Shown: positions 16,834 to 27,194 of the stretch, piece after piece
How positions within the stretch are numbered: position 1 is the stretch's first letter
How the letters are laid out: each line of letters opens with the position of its first letter
Assembly (NCBI RefSeq): GCF_018069875.1
Contig: NZ_JAGQDF010000006.1
Span: forward strand, 186,001-250,000
Source of the DNA: Ideonella alba
Lineage (GTDB): Bacteria; Pseudomonadota; Gammaproteobacteria; Burkholderiales; Burkholderiaceae_C
DNA length: 64,000 nucleotides
Direction: 5' to 3'
Made by a program: the position numbers and the translations under genes
The notes under the pieces: generated by a model
Database searches by the model: none
What the model saw: the letters and a program-made list of their open reading frames with translations, nothing else
Told to the model about the DNA's origin: nothing

Positions 16834-18899
16834 TCACCCTGCGCAACCTCACGCTGCGCCGCGGCGTCAAGGTGGTGCTGGACAGCGCCACCGTCACGCT
16901 CAACCCCGGCGAGAAGATTGGCCTGGTGGGTCGCAACGGCGCCGGCAAGTCCAGCCTGTTCGCGCTGCTGGCCGGGCGGCTGCATGCCGACGCGGGCGAC
17001 GCCGAGATCCCGCCGAAGTGGCGCATGGGCGAGGTGGCGCAGCACATGCCCGAGGTCGACACCCCGGCCACCGAGTTCGTGCTGCAGGGCGACACCCGGC
17101 TGATGGAGGCGCAGGCCGAGTTGGAGGCCGCCGAGGCCGCTGACGACGGCGAGGCCATGGCCCATGCCCATGTGTCGCTGGAAGAGGCTGGCGCCTTTGA
17201 CGCCCGCGCCCGCGCGCAGGCGCTGCTGCTGGGTCTGGGCTTCACCAGCGAGCAGCTGGATGCGCCGGTCAACAGCTTCTCAGGCGGCTGGCGCATGCGC
17301 CTGCAGCTGGCGCGCTGCCTGATGTGCCCGGCCGACCTGATGCTGCTGGACGAGCCCACCAACCACCTGGACCTGGACGCCCTGGTCTGGCTGGAGGCCT
17401 GGCTCAAGCGCTACCCCGGCACGCTGCTGGTGATCAGCCATGACCGCGAATTCCTGGACGCGATCACCACCGTCACGCTGCACCTGGAAGACGCCAAGCT
17501 GCTGCGCTACGGCGGCAACTACACCACCTTCGAGGAAATGCGTGCCGAGCGGCTGGAGCAGCAGGCCGCGGCCTTTGCCAAGCAGCAGGACCGCATCGCC
17601 CACCTGCAGAAGTTCATCGACCGCTTCAAGGCCAAGGCCACCAAGGCCAAGCAGGCGCAAAGCCGCGTCAAGGCGCTGGCGCGGATGGAAAAGCTGGCGC
17701 CGGTGCTGACGGCCAGCGACTTCAACTTCGAGTTCCGCGAACCGCCGTCCTTGCCCAATCCCATGCTGGCGATGCGCGACGTGGTCTGCGGCTACATGGT
17801 GCCCCGCGCCGCCGAGTACGGCGACGCGCCCCCCAAGGGGGCTGGCGAATCCGGCTTGGGGCGGCCCGGCGCCGGATTCGCGGACGATGTCCGCCTGCAA
17901 CCCAAGCCCATCGTCCACGGCATCGACCGCACCGTGCTGGCCGGCCAGCGCATCGGCATCCTGGGCGCCAACGGCCAGGGCAAGTCCACCGTGGTCAAGA
18001 CCATCGCCCGCGCCCAGCCGGCGCTGGGCGGCACGGTGACCGAGGGCAAGGGCCTGGCAATCGGCTATTTCGCGCAGCAGGAGATGGACCTGCTGCACGC
18101 CGACGACACACCGCTGCAGCACATGGTGCGGCTGGCGCGCACCACCGGCCCGTCGGGCACCGAGCAGGAGCTGCGCAATTTCCTGGGCCAGTTCCGCTTT
18201 CTGGACGCGATGGTGCACCAGTCGGTGGGCACGCTCAGCGGTGGCGAGAAGGCCCGCCTGGTGCTGGCCAGCCTGGTCTGGCAAAAGCCCAACCTGCTGC
18301 TGCTGGACGAGCCCACCAACCACCTGGACCTGACCACCCGCGAGGCGCTGTCGATGGCGCTCAACGAGTTCGAGGGCACGGTGATGCTGGTCAGCCACGA
18401 CCGCGCGCTGCTGCGCGAGACCTGCGACGAGTTCTGGCTGGTGGCCGACGGTGCGCTCAAGTCCTTCGACGGCGACCTGGACGACTACCAGCGCTGGCTG
18501 GTCGAGCGCAGCCGCGAGGCCGCGCGCATCGCCGCCGGCAAGCCCGCCCAGCCCGAGCCGAAGAAGGCCGCGGCGGCGCCGGTGGCCGCGCCGCCGCCGC
18601 CGCCGATCAACCAGCGCGAGGACCGCAAGGCCGCCGCCGCCGCCCGCCAGGCGCTGGCCGGCAAGACCCGGCCGCTGCGCAACGAGCTGGCGCAGATCGA
18701 CGCCAAGATGGAGAAGCTGGCCGCCGAGCGCGCCAAGCTGGAAGCAGGCATCGTCGATGGCTCGATCAGCGGGCCTGAGCTGGCCGAGGCCGGCCGGCAG
18801 CTCAACCACGTGGCCGCCGAGGTGGCGATGCTGGAGGAGCGCTGGCTGGAGCTGTCCGAGCAGATCGAGGCGATGAGCGCCGAGGCAGGGGGTGGCTGA
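16830..18899 (+). CDS. ABC-F ATPase of YheS type, with repeat-derived insert
   Basis: 689 residues, two ABC modules and no membrane domain, as in ribosome-binding ABC-F proteins. First module: Walker A GRNGAGKSS near 34, signature FSGGWRMR near 150. Second: GANGQGKSTVVK near 379, signature LSGGEKARL near 470. Both Walker B segments read LLLDEPTNHLDL. A charged C-terminal coiled coil follows an Ala/Pro linker. E. coli YheS has about 637 residues; some of the excess is residues 333-351, encoded by a copy of an intergenic repeat (see separate feature), between CGYM and PIVHGI where relatives have a short turn. Start overlaps prmB by 4 bp. Confidence 0.88.
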   Translation: MITLRNLTLRRGVKVVLDSATVTLNPGEKIGLVGRNGAGKSSLFALLAGRLHADAGDAEIPPKWRMGEVAQHMPEVDTPATEFVLQGDTRLMEAQAELEAAEAADDGEAMAHAHVSLEEAGAFDARARAQALLLGLGFTSEQLDAPVNSFSGGWRMRLQLARCLMCPADLMLLDEPTNHLDLDALVWLEAWLKRYPGTLLVISHDREFLDAITTVTLHLEDAKLLRYGGNYTTFEEMRAERLEQQAAAFAKQQDRIAHLQKFIDRFKAKATKAKQAQSRVKALARMEKLAPVLTASDFNFEFREPPSLPNPMLAMRDVVCGYMVPRAAEYGDAPPKGAGESGLGRPGAGFADDVRLQPKPIVHGIDRTVLAGQRIGILGANGQGKSTVVKTIARAQPALGGTVTEGKGLAIGYFAQQEMDLLHADDTPLQHMVRLARTTGPSGTEQELRNFLGQFRFLDAMVHQSVGTLSGGEKARLVLASLVWQKPNLLLLDEPTNHLDLTTREALSMALNEFEGTVMLVSHDRALLRETCDEFWLVADGALKSFDGDLDDYQRWLVERSREAARIAAGKPAQPEPKKAAAAPVAAPPPPPINQREDRKAAAAARQALAGKTRPLRNELAQIDAKMEKLAAERAKLEAGIVDGSISGPELAEAGRQLNHVAAEVAMLEERWLELSEQIEAMSAEAGGG
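17827..17881. repeat. In-frame copy of the intergenic repeat within the ABC-F gene
   Basis: CGCCCCCCAAGGGGGCT (17827-17843) is the exact reverse complement of 62178-62194 in the array downstream of the outer membrane gene. The following TTGGGGCGGCCCGGC also matches the reverse complement of about 62401-62416. The segment ends in an 11-bp perfect inverted repeat, GCGAATCCGGC (17845-17855) and GCCGGATTCGC (17871-17881). It encodes about APPKGAGESGLGRPGAGF without a stop. Confidence 0.75.
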
Positions 18900-19482
18900 G
18901 CCCCTGTTCGCGTCGGCCGACCTGGCGGCGCGGCCCCTGCGCGCCGACGAGGTGCCGGCGCTGCAGGCGCTGTTCAGCACCCACCCGTTCTACTTCCGCA
19001 CCGTCAACGGCCGCGACGCGCTGCCCGATGAAGCGCAGCAGGAGTTCGACGAGCGCCCGCCGCCGCACCTGAGCTGGCGCGCCCAGCATGTGCTGGGCCT
19101 GTTCGATGCGGCCGGCCGGTTGCAAGGCACCGCGGTGATCACCGAAGACCTGGGCACGCCCGGCTGCTGCCACCTGGGCCTGCTGTGGCTGGTGGACGCG
19201 CTGCACGGCCGGGGCATCGGCCAGCGCTGGCACGCCGCCTATGAGGCCTGGGCGCGGCGCCAGGGCGCCCGCTGGCTGCGCCTGGGCGTGGTGCAGGCCA
19301 ACACCCGCGCCACGCGCTTCTGGACGCAACTGGGTTACCAGCGCCTGCGGGTGCGCGAGGGCGTGGACACCGGCGGGCGTGTCAACACGCTGTGGGCGAT
19401 GCTCAAACCCCTGGGCGAGGCGGGCATCGAGGACTACCTGGCCCGGGTCCCGCGCGATCAGCCGGGCTCCGACCTGCCCTGA
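18892..19482 (+). CDS. GNAT-family N-acetyltransferase
   Basis: 196 residues with a GNAT core. The acetyl-CoA loop region is LLWLVDALHGRGIGQRWHAA near 95-114, with the Q/RxxGxG/A-type pattern GRGIGQ. It is followed by ARWLRLGVVQANTRATRFW and YQRLRVREG, the usual C-terminal strand. The substrate (protein or small molecule) is unknown. The GTG start overlaps the last 8 bases of the ABC-F gene; the next ATG is too far inside the fold. The stop codon directly abuts the stop of the opposite-strand synthetase gene (TGATCA). Confidence 0.82.
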   Translation: MAEPLFASADLAARPLRADEVPALQALFSTHPFYFRTVNGRDALPDEAQQEFDERPPPHLSWRAQHVLGLFDAAGRLQGTAVITEDLGTPGCCHLGLLWLVDALHGRGIGQRWHAAYEAWARRQGARWLRLGVVQANTRATRFWTQLGYQRLRVREGVDTGGRVNTLWAMLKPLGEAGIEDYLARVPRDQPGSDLP

Positions 19483-21198
19483 TCAGGCCGCGCTTTCCTT
19501 TTCCTGCAGCAGCCGCCACATCACCTTGCCCGAGCCCGACTTGGGCAGGGCCTGGGCGAACTCCACCACCCGCGGTGCCTTGTAGGCGGCCATGTGCTCG
19601 TGGGCCCAGGTGATGATGTCCTGCTCGGTGGTCCGGCCCACCGCATCGGGCCGCAGCACCACCACCGCCTTCACGGTCTCGCCGCGGTAGGCGTCCTTGG
19701 CCGCGATCACGCAGGCCTCGGCCACCGCCGGGTGGCGGTACAGCAGCAGTTCCACCTCGCTGGGCCAGACCTTGTAGCCGCTGGCGTTGATCATGCGCTT
19801 CAAGCGATCGGTGATGAAGAAGTAGCCGTCCTCGTCCATGCGGCCCAGGTCGCCGGTGCGGAAGAAGGGCTTGCCGTCGATCTCGATGAAGGCGGCGCGG
19901 CTGGCCTCGGGGTGCTTCCAGTAGCCCTTGAAGACCATCGGGCCGTGGGTGACGATCTCGCCGGACTCGCCGATCGGCATGGGCTGCAGGGTCTCGGGGT
20001 CGACCACGCGGCTGTCGACGCCGTAGATCGGCATGCCCAGGCACTGCAGCTTGGCGCGTTCGGGCGGATTGGCGTGGCTGGGCGCGGCGGTCTCGGTCAG
20101 GCCGTAGCCCTCGGCGAAGGTGATGCCGAACTCGGCCTGCAGCCGCTCGGCCACCGCCTGCGGCATCGCGGCGCCGCCGCCACTGAGGAAGCTCAGGCTG
20201 GACAGGTCGAAGCTCTTGTAGTTCGGGCTGGCGAACAGGTCGATGATCATCGTCGGGATGCAGGTCCAGTGCGTGATCCGGTAGCGCGAGATCAGCCGCC
20301 CGGCCAGTTCGCGGTCCCAGCGCGGCAGGATGACCACGGTGGTGCCGCCATACACCGGCCCCAGCACGTTGTAGAGCATGCCGGTGATGTGGAACATCGG
20401 CACCACGCCCAGGCTGATCGTTTCGGCGCTGGTGTGTCCCCACAGGCCGCCGCCGATGACATTGGGCATCAGCGTGCGGTGGGTGTGCATGCAGCCCTTG
20501 GGCAGGCCGGTGGTGCCCGAGGTGTAGGGCAGTAGCGCCAGGTCGTCGGCGCTGCCGGCGTGCGGCTGGGCAGGCGCCAGGCCCGCGGCCAGCGCGTCGC
20601 TCCAGCGGGTGATGGGCGTGGGGCTGGCGGGCAGCGGCGGATCGGCGCGCAGCCAGGCCTCCACCGCGGGCGCGGGCACCAGGTCGGGCTCGATGATCGC
20701 GGGCAGCGCGTCGGCGTAGCGGGTCACCAGGATGGCGCGCAGGCGCTGGGCCTCGGGCAGCGCGGCGTTGGCCTGGGCGACGATCTCGGCGCCATCGGCG
20801 GCACAGACCACCACCCGGGTGTCGGGATCGGTGATGTAGTGGCCGAACTCCTCGACCCGGTTCATCGGGTTGACCGGCACCACCACCGCGCCCAGGCGCA
20901 TCACCGCGTAGAAGGCGACGATGAACTGCGGGCAGTTCTGCAGGAAGATGGCCACCCGGTCGCCGCGCTGCACGCCCTGGGCTTCCAGCCAGCCGGCCAG
21001 TGCCTCGGCCCGGGTCTTGAGCTGACGGTAGGTCAGGGCCTCGCCGAAGAACAGGTAGGCGGCCTTGTCCGGGTAGCGCGCGGCCGAGACCTCGGCGTTG
21101 AACCACAGCGTGGTCTCGGGGACGATCAGCTCACGCGGCAGACGGCGCGGCCAATGGGCCAGATGAGGGGGCTGGTAGGGACGATCGGCAGACGGCAT
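19483..21198 (-). CDS. AMP-dependent acyl-CoA synthetase
   Basis: 571 residues, ANL superfamily. Seen: P-loop [16 protein letters not shown] near 225; [28 protein letters not shown] near 355; the hinge/ATP aspartate [20 protein letters not shown]; and the C-terminal catalytic lysine region [10 protein letters not shown]. Resembles long-chain fatty acid-CoA ligases (FadD-like), though chain length cannot be read from sequence. AAGGAG precedes the ATG. A single gene here, divergent from the hybrid kinase gene. Confidence 0.88.
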   Translation of the reverse strand: MPSADRPYQPPHLAHWPRRLPRELIVPETTLWFNAEVSAARYPDKAAYLFFGEALTYRQLKTRAEALAGWLEAQGVQRGDRVAIFLQNCPQFIVAFYAVMRLGAVVVPVNPMNRVEEFGHYITDPDTRVVVCAADGAEIVAQANAALPEAQRLRAILVTRYADALPAIIEPDLVPAPAVEAWLRADPPLPASPTPITRWSDALAAGLAPAQPHAGSADDLALLPYTSGTTGLPKGCMHTHRTLMPNVIGGGLWGHTSAETISLGVVPMFHITGMLYNVLGPVYGGTTVVILPRWDRELAGRLISRYRITHWTCIPTMIIDLFASPNYKSFDLSSLSFLSGGGAAMPQAVAERLQAEFGITFAEGYGLTETAAPSHANPPERAKLQCLGMPIYGVDSRVVDPETLQPMPIGESGEIVTHGPMVFKGYWKHPEASRAAFIEIDGKPFFRTGDLGRMDEDGYFFITDRLKRMINASGYKVWPSEVELLLYRHPAVAEACVIAAKDAYRGETVKAVVVLRPDAVGRTTEQDIITWAHEHMAAYKAPRVVEFAQALPKSGSGKVMWRLLQEKESAA

Positions 21199-21414
21199 GC
21201 TCAGGCTCCTTGCATGACCCGCAGGCTAGCCGTGACAGGGCGCCTCGGCGATACGGTTCCACCCGCACCCGCTGTCCCGTCGGAGACAGAACCTAGAATG
21301 AATCGCGCCCGGCAGTTTCAGGGCCCCCGTCGCCCTGACGTGCCCCGAAGTGCCCCGAGTGCCTGCCATGCCCCGCGTTCCTGCCGTTCCGCCCAGCTGT
21401 CGGGCGCCCGCTCC

Positions 21415-23706
21415 ATGAGCCACGGTCGCCTGCTGCCTGGCGCCGGTGGCGGCCCGCTGGGACGCGGCCGCTGGGTGGCGCTGCTGGGCGCCGTGCTGGT
21501 GGCCACCTTCGCCGCGGTCGCCTGGGTGCAGTGGCGCCAGTTCGACCAGGTGGGCTCGCAGGTCCGCCAGGCCGACGAGCAGGCCTCGTGGGTCTACCTG
21601 CAGCTGGAAACCGACTACCTGCAGCTGCGCGAATCCCTGCGCGCCATGATCGACCAGCCCAGTGCCGAACACGCCCGCACGCTGCGGCGCCTGCAGGCCA
21701 CCTTCGCCGCCCGGGTGCGGTCGCTGCAGTCCGACGCCGACCCGGCCATTCCGCCGCCCGGCATCTCCCCTGACGACCCCGGCCCGATGCACACCTGGGC
21801 CACGCTGCTGCGCGTGGTCCAGCATGGCGACGAGTGGCTCAACCGCGAACCGCTGGCGGTGGAGGAACTGCGCGAGCTGCTGGGCGAGCTGACCCCGCTG
21901 TCACCCGCGCTGCACGAGCTGGCCGAGGCCGCGACGCTGCGCGTGGCGCAGCACAACGTCGAGCGCGGCCAGACCATCCGCGACCGGCTGCACCTGGGCA
22001 TCGGGCTGACCGGCTTCCTGAGCCTGATGACCCTGGTCTTCGGCCTGATCGTCGTGCACCTGTGGCGCACCGCGGCGCGGCGCGAGCGCGAACTGGCTGC
22101 GCTGGCCGAGGGCCTGCAGGCCGCGCGCGAAGCCGCTGACCGCGCCAACCAGGCCAAGAGCGCCTTCCTGGCGACGATGAGCCACGAGCTGCGCACGCCG
22201 TTCAACGGCCTGCTGGGCATGCTCTCGCTGCTCGATGACACCCGGCTGGATGCCGAGCAGACCGGCTTCGTGCGCACCGCGCGCGACTCGGCCCAGCACC
22301 TGCTGGCCATCCTGGACGACATCCTCGACCTGTCGCAGCTCGAGGCCGGCAAGCTCGACATCCACCCCGAACCCGTCCACATGCCGCGCCTGATGGACGA
22401 GGTGCGCACCGTGATGGGCCCGCCGGCACGCGCCAAGGGCCTGACGCTGACGGTGCGCAACGCGCCCGGCCTGCCTGAGTGGCGGCTGGCCGATGCGCGG
22501 CGGGTCAAACAGATCCTGTTCAACCTGCTGTCCAACGCGATCAAGTTCACCGCCCGCGGCCGCATCGACCTGGAGGTGCGCACCGCCCCCGGCCCGGGCG
22601 CCGGGCTGCTGATCTCGGTGGAGGACACTGGCATCGGCATGGACGCGGCCACGCTGTCGCGCCTGTTCCAGCGCTTCACCCAGGCCGACGCCAGCATCGC
22701 CCGGCGCTACGGCGGCACCGGCCTGGGGCTGGAGATCTCGCGCACCCTGGCGCGCCTGATGGGCGGCGACATCACCGTGGTCAGTCGCCCCGGCCAGGGC
22801 AGCCGCTTCGAGGTGCAGCTGCCGCTGCCGCCCACCTCGGCGCCGCCCCCTGAACCCACGCCGGCCGGCCTGCCCAGCCACCCGATCACCGACCGCCCGC
22901 TGGACGTGCTGGTGGCCGAGGACCATGCGATCAACCGCATCTACGTCTCGGCGCTGCTGACCCGGCTGGGCCACCAGGCGCGCTTTGCGGTGGACGGCGA
23001 ATCGGTGGTGCGCGAGGCCGAGCGCAAGCCGCCCGACCTGATCCTGATGGACCTGCAGATGCCCGGCATCGACGGCCTGGAGGCCACGCGCCTGATCCGC
23101 CTGAAGAGCGGCCCGCTGGCCCGGGTGCGCATCATTGCGCTGAGCGCCGATGCGCTGGGCCCGGCGCGCGAGCGGGCGCTGGAGGCCGGCATGGACGACT
23201 TCCTGCCCAAGCCCTTCCGCTGGGAGCAGCTGGCCCAGCTGCTGGCCCGGCACGGCGGCAGCCCGCTGGACACCACCGGCCCGGCCCCGCTGACCGACCC
23301 GCCGGCGCCGCGTCCGCCGTCGGCCGACAGCAGCCGCACCACCGACGAATCGCTGGGACTGGCCTCGATGCGCGAGCTGACCCAGCTGCTGGGCGTGGAC
23401 AGCTACGCGCCGCTGCTGCGCGACTTCCTGGCCGACGACATGGGCAGCCAGGCCCTGATGGACGCCGCGCTGCAGACGCTGGACCCGCAGGCCCTGGCCT
23501 ACCAGGCCCACCAGTACAAGGGCGCCGCCCACCTGCTGGGCCTGCGCGCGCTGGCCGAGGCGGCCGAGCTGATCGAGGTCGAGGCCGCGCAACTGGACGC
23601 CGCCCGCGCCGCCGAGCACCGCCAGCGCCTGCAGGCGCTGCGCCGCGACAGCCGCGCGCTGGCGCAGCGTCTGGGCCTGCTGGCGGCGGTGCCGGCGGCC
23701 GGCTGA
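21415..23706 (+). CDS. Hybrid sensor histidine kinase (HisKA-HATPase-REC-HPt)
   Basis: 763 residues, BarA-type layout. Transmembrane helices at about 20-38 and 194-216 enclose a mostly helical periplasmic sensor. HisKA carries the phospho-His at 257 ([10 protein letters not shown]). Then come a HATPase with [10 protein letters not shown] and [11 protein letters not shown], a receiver with Asp near 546 ([10 protein letters not shown]), and a C-terminal HPt domain with its His near 699 ([11 protein letters not shown]). All four phosphorelay modules are in one chain, so only an output regulator is missing. The start is uncertain: ATG at 21298 is in frame and would add 39 residues; neither has a good ribosome site. 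It ends 1 bp from the murB stop. Confidence 0.9.
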   Translation: MSHGRLLPGAGGGPLGRGRWVALLGAVLVATFAAVAWVQWRQFDQVGSQVRQADEQASWVYLQLETDYLQLRESLRAMIDQPSAEHARTLRRLQATFAARVRSLQSDADPAIPPPGISPDDPGPMHTWATLLRVVQHGDEWLNREPLAVEELRELLGELTPLSPALHELAEAATLRVAQHNVERGQTIRDRLHLGIGLTGFLSLMTLVFGLIVVHLWRTAARRERELAALAEGLQAAREAADRANQAKSAFLATMSHELRTPFNGLLGMLSLLDDTRLDAEQTGFVRTARDSAQHLLAILDDILDLSQLEAGKLDIHPEPVHMPRLMDEVRTVMGPPARAKGLTLTVRNAPGLPEWRLADARRVKQILFNLLSNAIKFTARGRIDLEVRTAPGPGAGLLISVEDTGIGMDAATLSRLFQRFTQADASIARRYGGTGLGLEISRTLARLMGGDITVVSRPGQGSRFEVQLPLPPTSAPPPEPTPAGLPSHPITDRPLDVLVAEDHAINRIYVSALLTRLGHQARFAVDGESVVREAERKPPDLILMDLQMPGIDGLEATRLIRLKSGPLARVRIIALSADALGPARERALEAGMDDFLPKPFRWEQLAQLLARHGGSPLDTTGPAPLTDPPAPRPPSADSSRTTDESLGLASMRELTQLLGVDSYAPLLRDFLADDMGSQALMDAALQTLDPQALAYQAHQYKGAAHLLGLRALAEAAELIEVEAAQLDAARAAEHRQRLQALRRDSRALAQRLGLLAAVPAAG

Positions 23707-23707
23707 A

Positions 23708-24724
23708 TCAGACGATCACCGGCTCGGGCTCCAGCCGGATGCCGAAGCGGCCGTAGACGCTCTCCTGGATTGCCCGGGCCAGCGTCTGCACCTCGGCACC
23801 CACCGCGCCGCCGCGGTTGACCAGCACCAGCGCCTGCTTCTCGTAGACGCCGGCGTGGCCGATCGACTTGCCCTTCCAGCCGCAGGCATCGATCATCCAG
23901 CCCGCGGCCAGCTTGAAGCTGCCGTCATCCATCGGGTAGTGCACGATGTGCGGGTCGCGGGCGATGATGTCGCGGCACTGCTCGGCGCTGACCACCGGGT
24001 TCTTGAAGAAGCTGCCCACATTGCCGATCTGCGCCGGGTCGGGCAGCTTGGCGCGGCGGATGTCGCAGACCCACTGGAAGATGGTGCGGGCGTCGGGCGC
24101 GGTGATGCCGGTTTCCTCGGCCTTGCGGCTCAGGTCCAGGTAGCCCAGCATCGGCTGCCAGGCCTTGGGCAGGCGCAGGCGCACGCGGGTGATCAGGCTC
24201 TTGCCGGCCAGCGCACGCTTGAACACGCTGTCGCGGTAGCCGAAGGCACAGATCTCCTGGCGCAGCGTCACGGTGCGGCCGGTGACCAGGTCCACCGCGT
24301 CCAGCGATTCAAAACGGTCCTTCAGCTCCAGCCCGTAGGCGCCGATGTTCTGCACCGGCGCGGCGCCCACGGTGCCGGGGATCAGCGCCATGTTTTCCAG
24401 GCCCGGCCAGCCCTGGTCCAGCGTCCAGGCCACCAGCGTGTGCCAGGGCACGCCGGCGCCGGCCTCGATGATCCAGTCGTCGGCCGTCTCGCGCAGCAGG
24501 CGCAGGCCCGGCACCTCGACCTTCAGCACCAACTCGGGCATGTCGCGGGTCAGGATGACATTGGTGCCGCCACCCAGGATGAAGCGCGGCGCGCGGCCCA
24601 TGTCGGGGTGGTCGACCACCGCGCGCACATCGGCATCGCTGCGGATGCGCACCAGCCGCCCCGCCTGGGCCGGCAGGCCAAAGCTGTTGTAGGGCTTGAG
24701 GGATACGGCGGTCTCGAATTGCAT
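23708..24724 (-). CDS. murB: UDP-N-acetylenolpyruvoylglucosamine reductase
   Basis: 338 residues, E. coli-like type I MurB. Seen: YNSFGLPAQAGRLVRI at the start; the FAD-binding ILGGGTNVILTRD near 48-60; LENMALIPGTVGAAPVQNIG; the catalytic serine in NVGSFFKNP; and the final glutamate in LEPEPVIV. Reduces the enolpyruvyl group to form UDP-MurNAc for peptidoglycan. Divergent from yajQ with 41 bp between the starts, so promoters of both must lie in that short AT-richer gap. Confidence 0.96.
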   Translation of the reverse strand: MQFETAVSLKPYNSFGLPAQAGRLVRIRSDADVRAVVDHPDMGRAPRFILGGGTNVILTRDMPELVLKVEVPGLRLLRETADDWIIEAGAGVPWHTLVAWTLDQGWPGLENMALIPGTVGAAPVQNIGAYGLELKDRFESLDAVDLVTGRTVTLRQEICAFGYRDSVFKRALAGKSLITRVRLRLPKAWQPMLGYLDLSRKAEETGITAPDARTIFQWVCDIRRAKLPDPAQIGNVGSFFKNPVVSAEQCRDIIARDPHIVHYPMDDGSFKLAAGWMIDACGWKGKSIGHAGVYEKQALVLVNRGGAVGAEVQTLARAIQESVYGRFGIRLEPEPVIV

Positions 24725-24765
24725 GGCAGAATTTTCCGCGTTTTTCCTGACCGTTCAGAACAATC

Positions 24766-25260
24766 ATGCCCAGCTTCGACGCCGTCCTCGAACCCGACAT
24801 GGTGGCCATCAAGAATTCGGTGGCCAACGCCCAGAAGGAAATCGGCACCCGCTTCGATTTCAAGGGCACCGCCGCCGCGCTGGAGCTGAAGGAGAAGGAC
24901 AAGCAGATCGAGCTGCTGGGCGACTCCGATTTCCAGATCGAGCAGGTCAGCCAGGTGCTGGTGGGCAAGCTCACCAAGCAGGGCGTGACGATCAATTACC
25001 TGGACATGAGCGGCAAGATCGAGAAGATCGGCGGCGACAAGGTGCGCCAGACCTACAAGATCAAGGCCGGCATCGAGGCCGAGCTGGCCAAGAAGCTGAC
25101 CGGCGCCATCAAGAACAGCAAGCTCAAGGTGGCCGCCAGTGTGCAGGGCGATGAGGTCCGCGTCACCGGCAAGAACCGCGACGACCTGCAGCAGGCGATC
25201 GCGCTGCTGAAGAAGGACTTTGCCGACCAACCGCTGAAGTTCCAGAACTTCCGCGACTGA
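24766..25260 (+). CDS. yajQ: YajQ-family nucleotide-binding protein
   Basis: 164 residues, standard length for YajQ/UPF0234. Starts [20 protein letters not shown], with the conserved [12 protein letters not shown] block and the C-terminal [19 protein letters not shown]. Two ferredoxin-like domains are expected. In Xanthomonas the homologue binds c-di-GMP and modulates a transcription factor; whether that holds here is unknown. The window also encodes a diguanylate cyclase. 3 bp gap to the next gene. Confidence 0.95.
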   Translation: MPSFDAVLEPDMVAIKNSVANAQKEIGTRFDFKGTAAALELKEKDKQIELLGDSDFQIEQVSQVLVGKLTKQGVTINYLDMSGKIEKIGGDKVRQTYKIKAGIEAELAKKLTGAIKNSKLKVAASVQGDEVRVTGKNRDDLQQAIALLKKDFADQPLKFQNFRD

Positions 25261-25263
25261 GCC

Positions 25264-26151
25264 ATGGACGCCCTGAGCCAGCTGACCGACCGCGCCTTCG
25301 CGATCCACGCCCAGGACGCCGCCGCCGCCGCGGCCCTGCTCGCCGATGGCCTGCCGGCGACGCTGGACCAGGCCGACAGCGGCTCGCTGGAGTCCGCGCT
25401 GCGGGCGATCGAGCACATCGGCCTGGGCCACCTGGCCGACGGCGACTGGGTGCGCCGGATGATGGCGCTGGTCGCGCCGCAGCAGGCCCGGGCGCCGTCG
25501 CTGGCGGTGGCCCTGGCGCGGGGCGAGGCGGCGCTGGCGCTGCTGGCGGGCGAGGACCCCGACCTGGCCCTGCTGCCGCCGGCCGAACGGGTGCGTGCCC
25601 ACGCCAATCCGGCGCTGGGCCGCGCCCGTCAGGGCGACATCGAGGGCGCCCGCCGCCTGCTGGACCTGGCCACCGCCCGCGCCGCCGAGGCCGACACCGA
25701 CCCACCGGTGCGCCGCGCGATCGCCGCGCTGGCCAACAACCTCGCCTCGGACATCCGCGACACGCTGCAGGCCCCGCCCGACCCGGCGGCAGTGGCGCTG
25801 ATGCTGGAGGCAGCCACCCGCTCGCGCGCCGCCTGGGCCGAGGTGGGCGGCTGGCTCGAGGTGGAGCGCGCCGACTGGCTGCTGGCCATGTGCCACGCCT
25901 CGGCCGGCCTGGGCCGCGAGGCGCTGCACCACGCGCAGGCCACGCTGGCCGCCTGCCAGGTGCATGGCGGCGACGATTTCGAGTTCTGCTTCGCCTGGCA
26001 GGCGATGGCCTTCGCGGCGCTGGCCGCGCAGGACCGGGCGGCCGCGCAGCTGGCGCGCACCGCGATGGCCGAGCGCGCCGGACACCTGAGCGACGCCGGC
26101 GACCAGCAGTACGCGCGCGAGCAGCTCGCGCTGATCGACGCCGCGCTCTGA
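25264..26151 (+). CDS. Unknown helical protein, co-transcribed with yajQ
   Basis: Not recognised with confidence. 295 residues, very rich in Ala and Leu, with helical pairs resembling degenerate TPR-like units (ALGRARQGDIEGARRLLDLA, AMCHASAGLGREALHHAQAT, AMAFAALAAQDRAAAQLART). No signal peptide or membrane helix. Reading frame quality (GC3, continuity, start 3 bp after yajQ) supports a real gene. Possibly a scaffold, but no partner can be named. Confidence 0.65.
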   Translation: MDALSQLTDRAFAIHAQDAAAAAALLADGLPATLDQADSGSLESALRAIEHIGLGHLADGDWVRRMMALVAPQQARAPSLAVALARGEAALALLAGEDPDLALLPPAERVRAHANPALGRARQGDIEGARRLLDLATARAAEADTDPPVRRAIAALANNLASDIRDTLQAPPDPAAVALMLEAATRSRAAWAEVGGWLEVERADWLLAMCHASAGLGREALHHAQATLAACQVHGGDDFEFCFAWQAMAFAALAAQDRAAAQLARTAMAERAGHLSDAGDQQYAREQLALIDAAL

Positions 26152-26175
26152 GGCGCTGGCCCGGCGCCGGTGCCG

Positions 26176-27003
26176 TCAGTGGAGCAGCTGCTCCACGCCC
26201 TGGGTCAGCGTGTCGTGCGGGGCCATGCGGTGGCCCAGCCATTCCAGGTCCAGGTGCAGGTGCTCGACCAGCCGGCCCTGGGTCTCGACCAGCGTGGTCA
26301 GCGGCGGCAGGCCGCTCTCGCCGGCCTCGGCCATCACGCTGGCCAGGCGCAGCACGGCGCCCAGGCGCGAGAAGGGCTTGACCGACAGCGGGTCCTCGGC
26401 GGCACGCAGCCCATGGACCAGCTGGTCCGGAAAGCGCCAGCGGCGTGCCAGCTCGGACGTCACCTCCAGGTGGGTGCAGTGCAGCAGCGCGCGCTCGTGG
26501 TCGAGCAGGCTGTCGGGCGCCAGGGCGCGCGCCTCGGCCAGCGCCACCGCCTCGGGGTCGGACATCAGCATCAGCAGCTCACCGGTGCGCATCACCAGGC
26601 CCGCCAGGTAGGCGGTATCGGGGTCGACATCGCTGGACGGCGCCAGCATGCGGGCGTGGCCGGCAGTGGCCAGGCACTGGCGCCAGAACTTCAGGCGATC
26701 GAATCCGTCGACCTTGGGGAAGGCGCCCGCCACACAGGCGGCCAGCGCCATGTCGCGCAGGCCGCCCAGGCCGATCACCATCGCCGCGTCCTTGATCGTG
26801 GCGATTGCATGGCGCGGGCTGTAGCGGGCTGAATTGGCCAGGCGCAGCAGTTTCACCGACAGGCCCTGGTCCTGGGCGATCAGGTCGGCCAGCTGCTGCA
26901 TGCCCAGGTCCTCGCGCTCGAAGGACTCCAACAGGCGGTGCGCCACTTCGGGCATCGACGGCAAGGCAGCAGGATCGGCGAAGTACTTGTCGCTTGTCGG
27001 CAT
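26176..27003 (-). CDS. HDOD-domain protein
   Basis: 275 residues. The HDOD domain fills the protein: LPSMPEVAHRLLESFEREDL, then IAQDQGLSVKLLRLANSARY near 45, IKDAAMVIGLGGLRDMALAA near 70. HDOD proteins lack the metal-binding HD residues and act as signalling adaptors, often with c-di-GMP or two-component partners. No fused GGDEF/EAL or receiver is present. It is tail-to-tail with the yajQ-linked gene. Confidence 0.88.
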   Translation of the reverse strand: MPTSDKYFADPAALPSMPEVAHRLLESFEREDLGMQQLADLIAQDQGLSVKLLRLANSARYSPRHAIATIKDAAMVIGLGGLRDMALAACVAGAFPKVDGFDRLKFWRQCLATAGHARMLAPSSDVDPDTAYLAGLVMRTGELLMLMSDPEAVALAEARALAPDSLLDHERALLHCTHLEVTSELARRWRFPDQLVHGLRAAEDPLSVKPFSRLGAVLRLASVMAEAGESGLPPLTTLVETQGRLVEHLHLDLEWLGHRMAPHDTLTQGVEQLLH

Positions 27004-27152
27004 GGATCAGTTCCAGGGACGGTGCGGCGCGCGGCTCGGCGCCTCGGAGGCTGAGCGTCTTTCAGTGCATGTCGGCGGCCCGCCCGACGACTTGAGCCGA
27101 TCCGCGGGCAAACCCGCCCCTTGGCCTGTCACGGTCGGGACAAGACCAAATC

Positions 27153-27164
27153 GAACGATCGTGC
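27153..27164. promoter_or_regulatory. Possible operator before the acyl-CoA dehydrogenase pair
   Basis: GAACGATCGTGC is a near-perfect palindrome (ACGATCGT core is perfect) 30 bp before the first dehydrogenase ATG, in the only AT-richer part of a 191-bp gap. Position and form fit a TetR-type regulator of fatty-acid genes, but no regulator gene is adjacent. The rest of 27004-27194 shows nothing else. Confidence 0.4.
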
Positions 27165-27194
27165 TAAAAACCGGGGCTGAACTGGAGACCGGCC

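Noticed and set aside
20560-21414. Long in-frame extension upstream of the hybrid kinase
   Set aside because: It runs antisense through the acyl-CoA synthetase gene and lacks protein-like features; only the short stretch from 21298 remains a possible alternative start.
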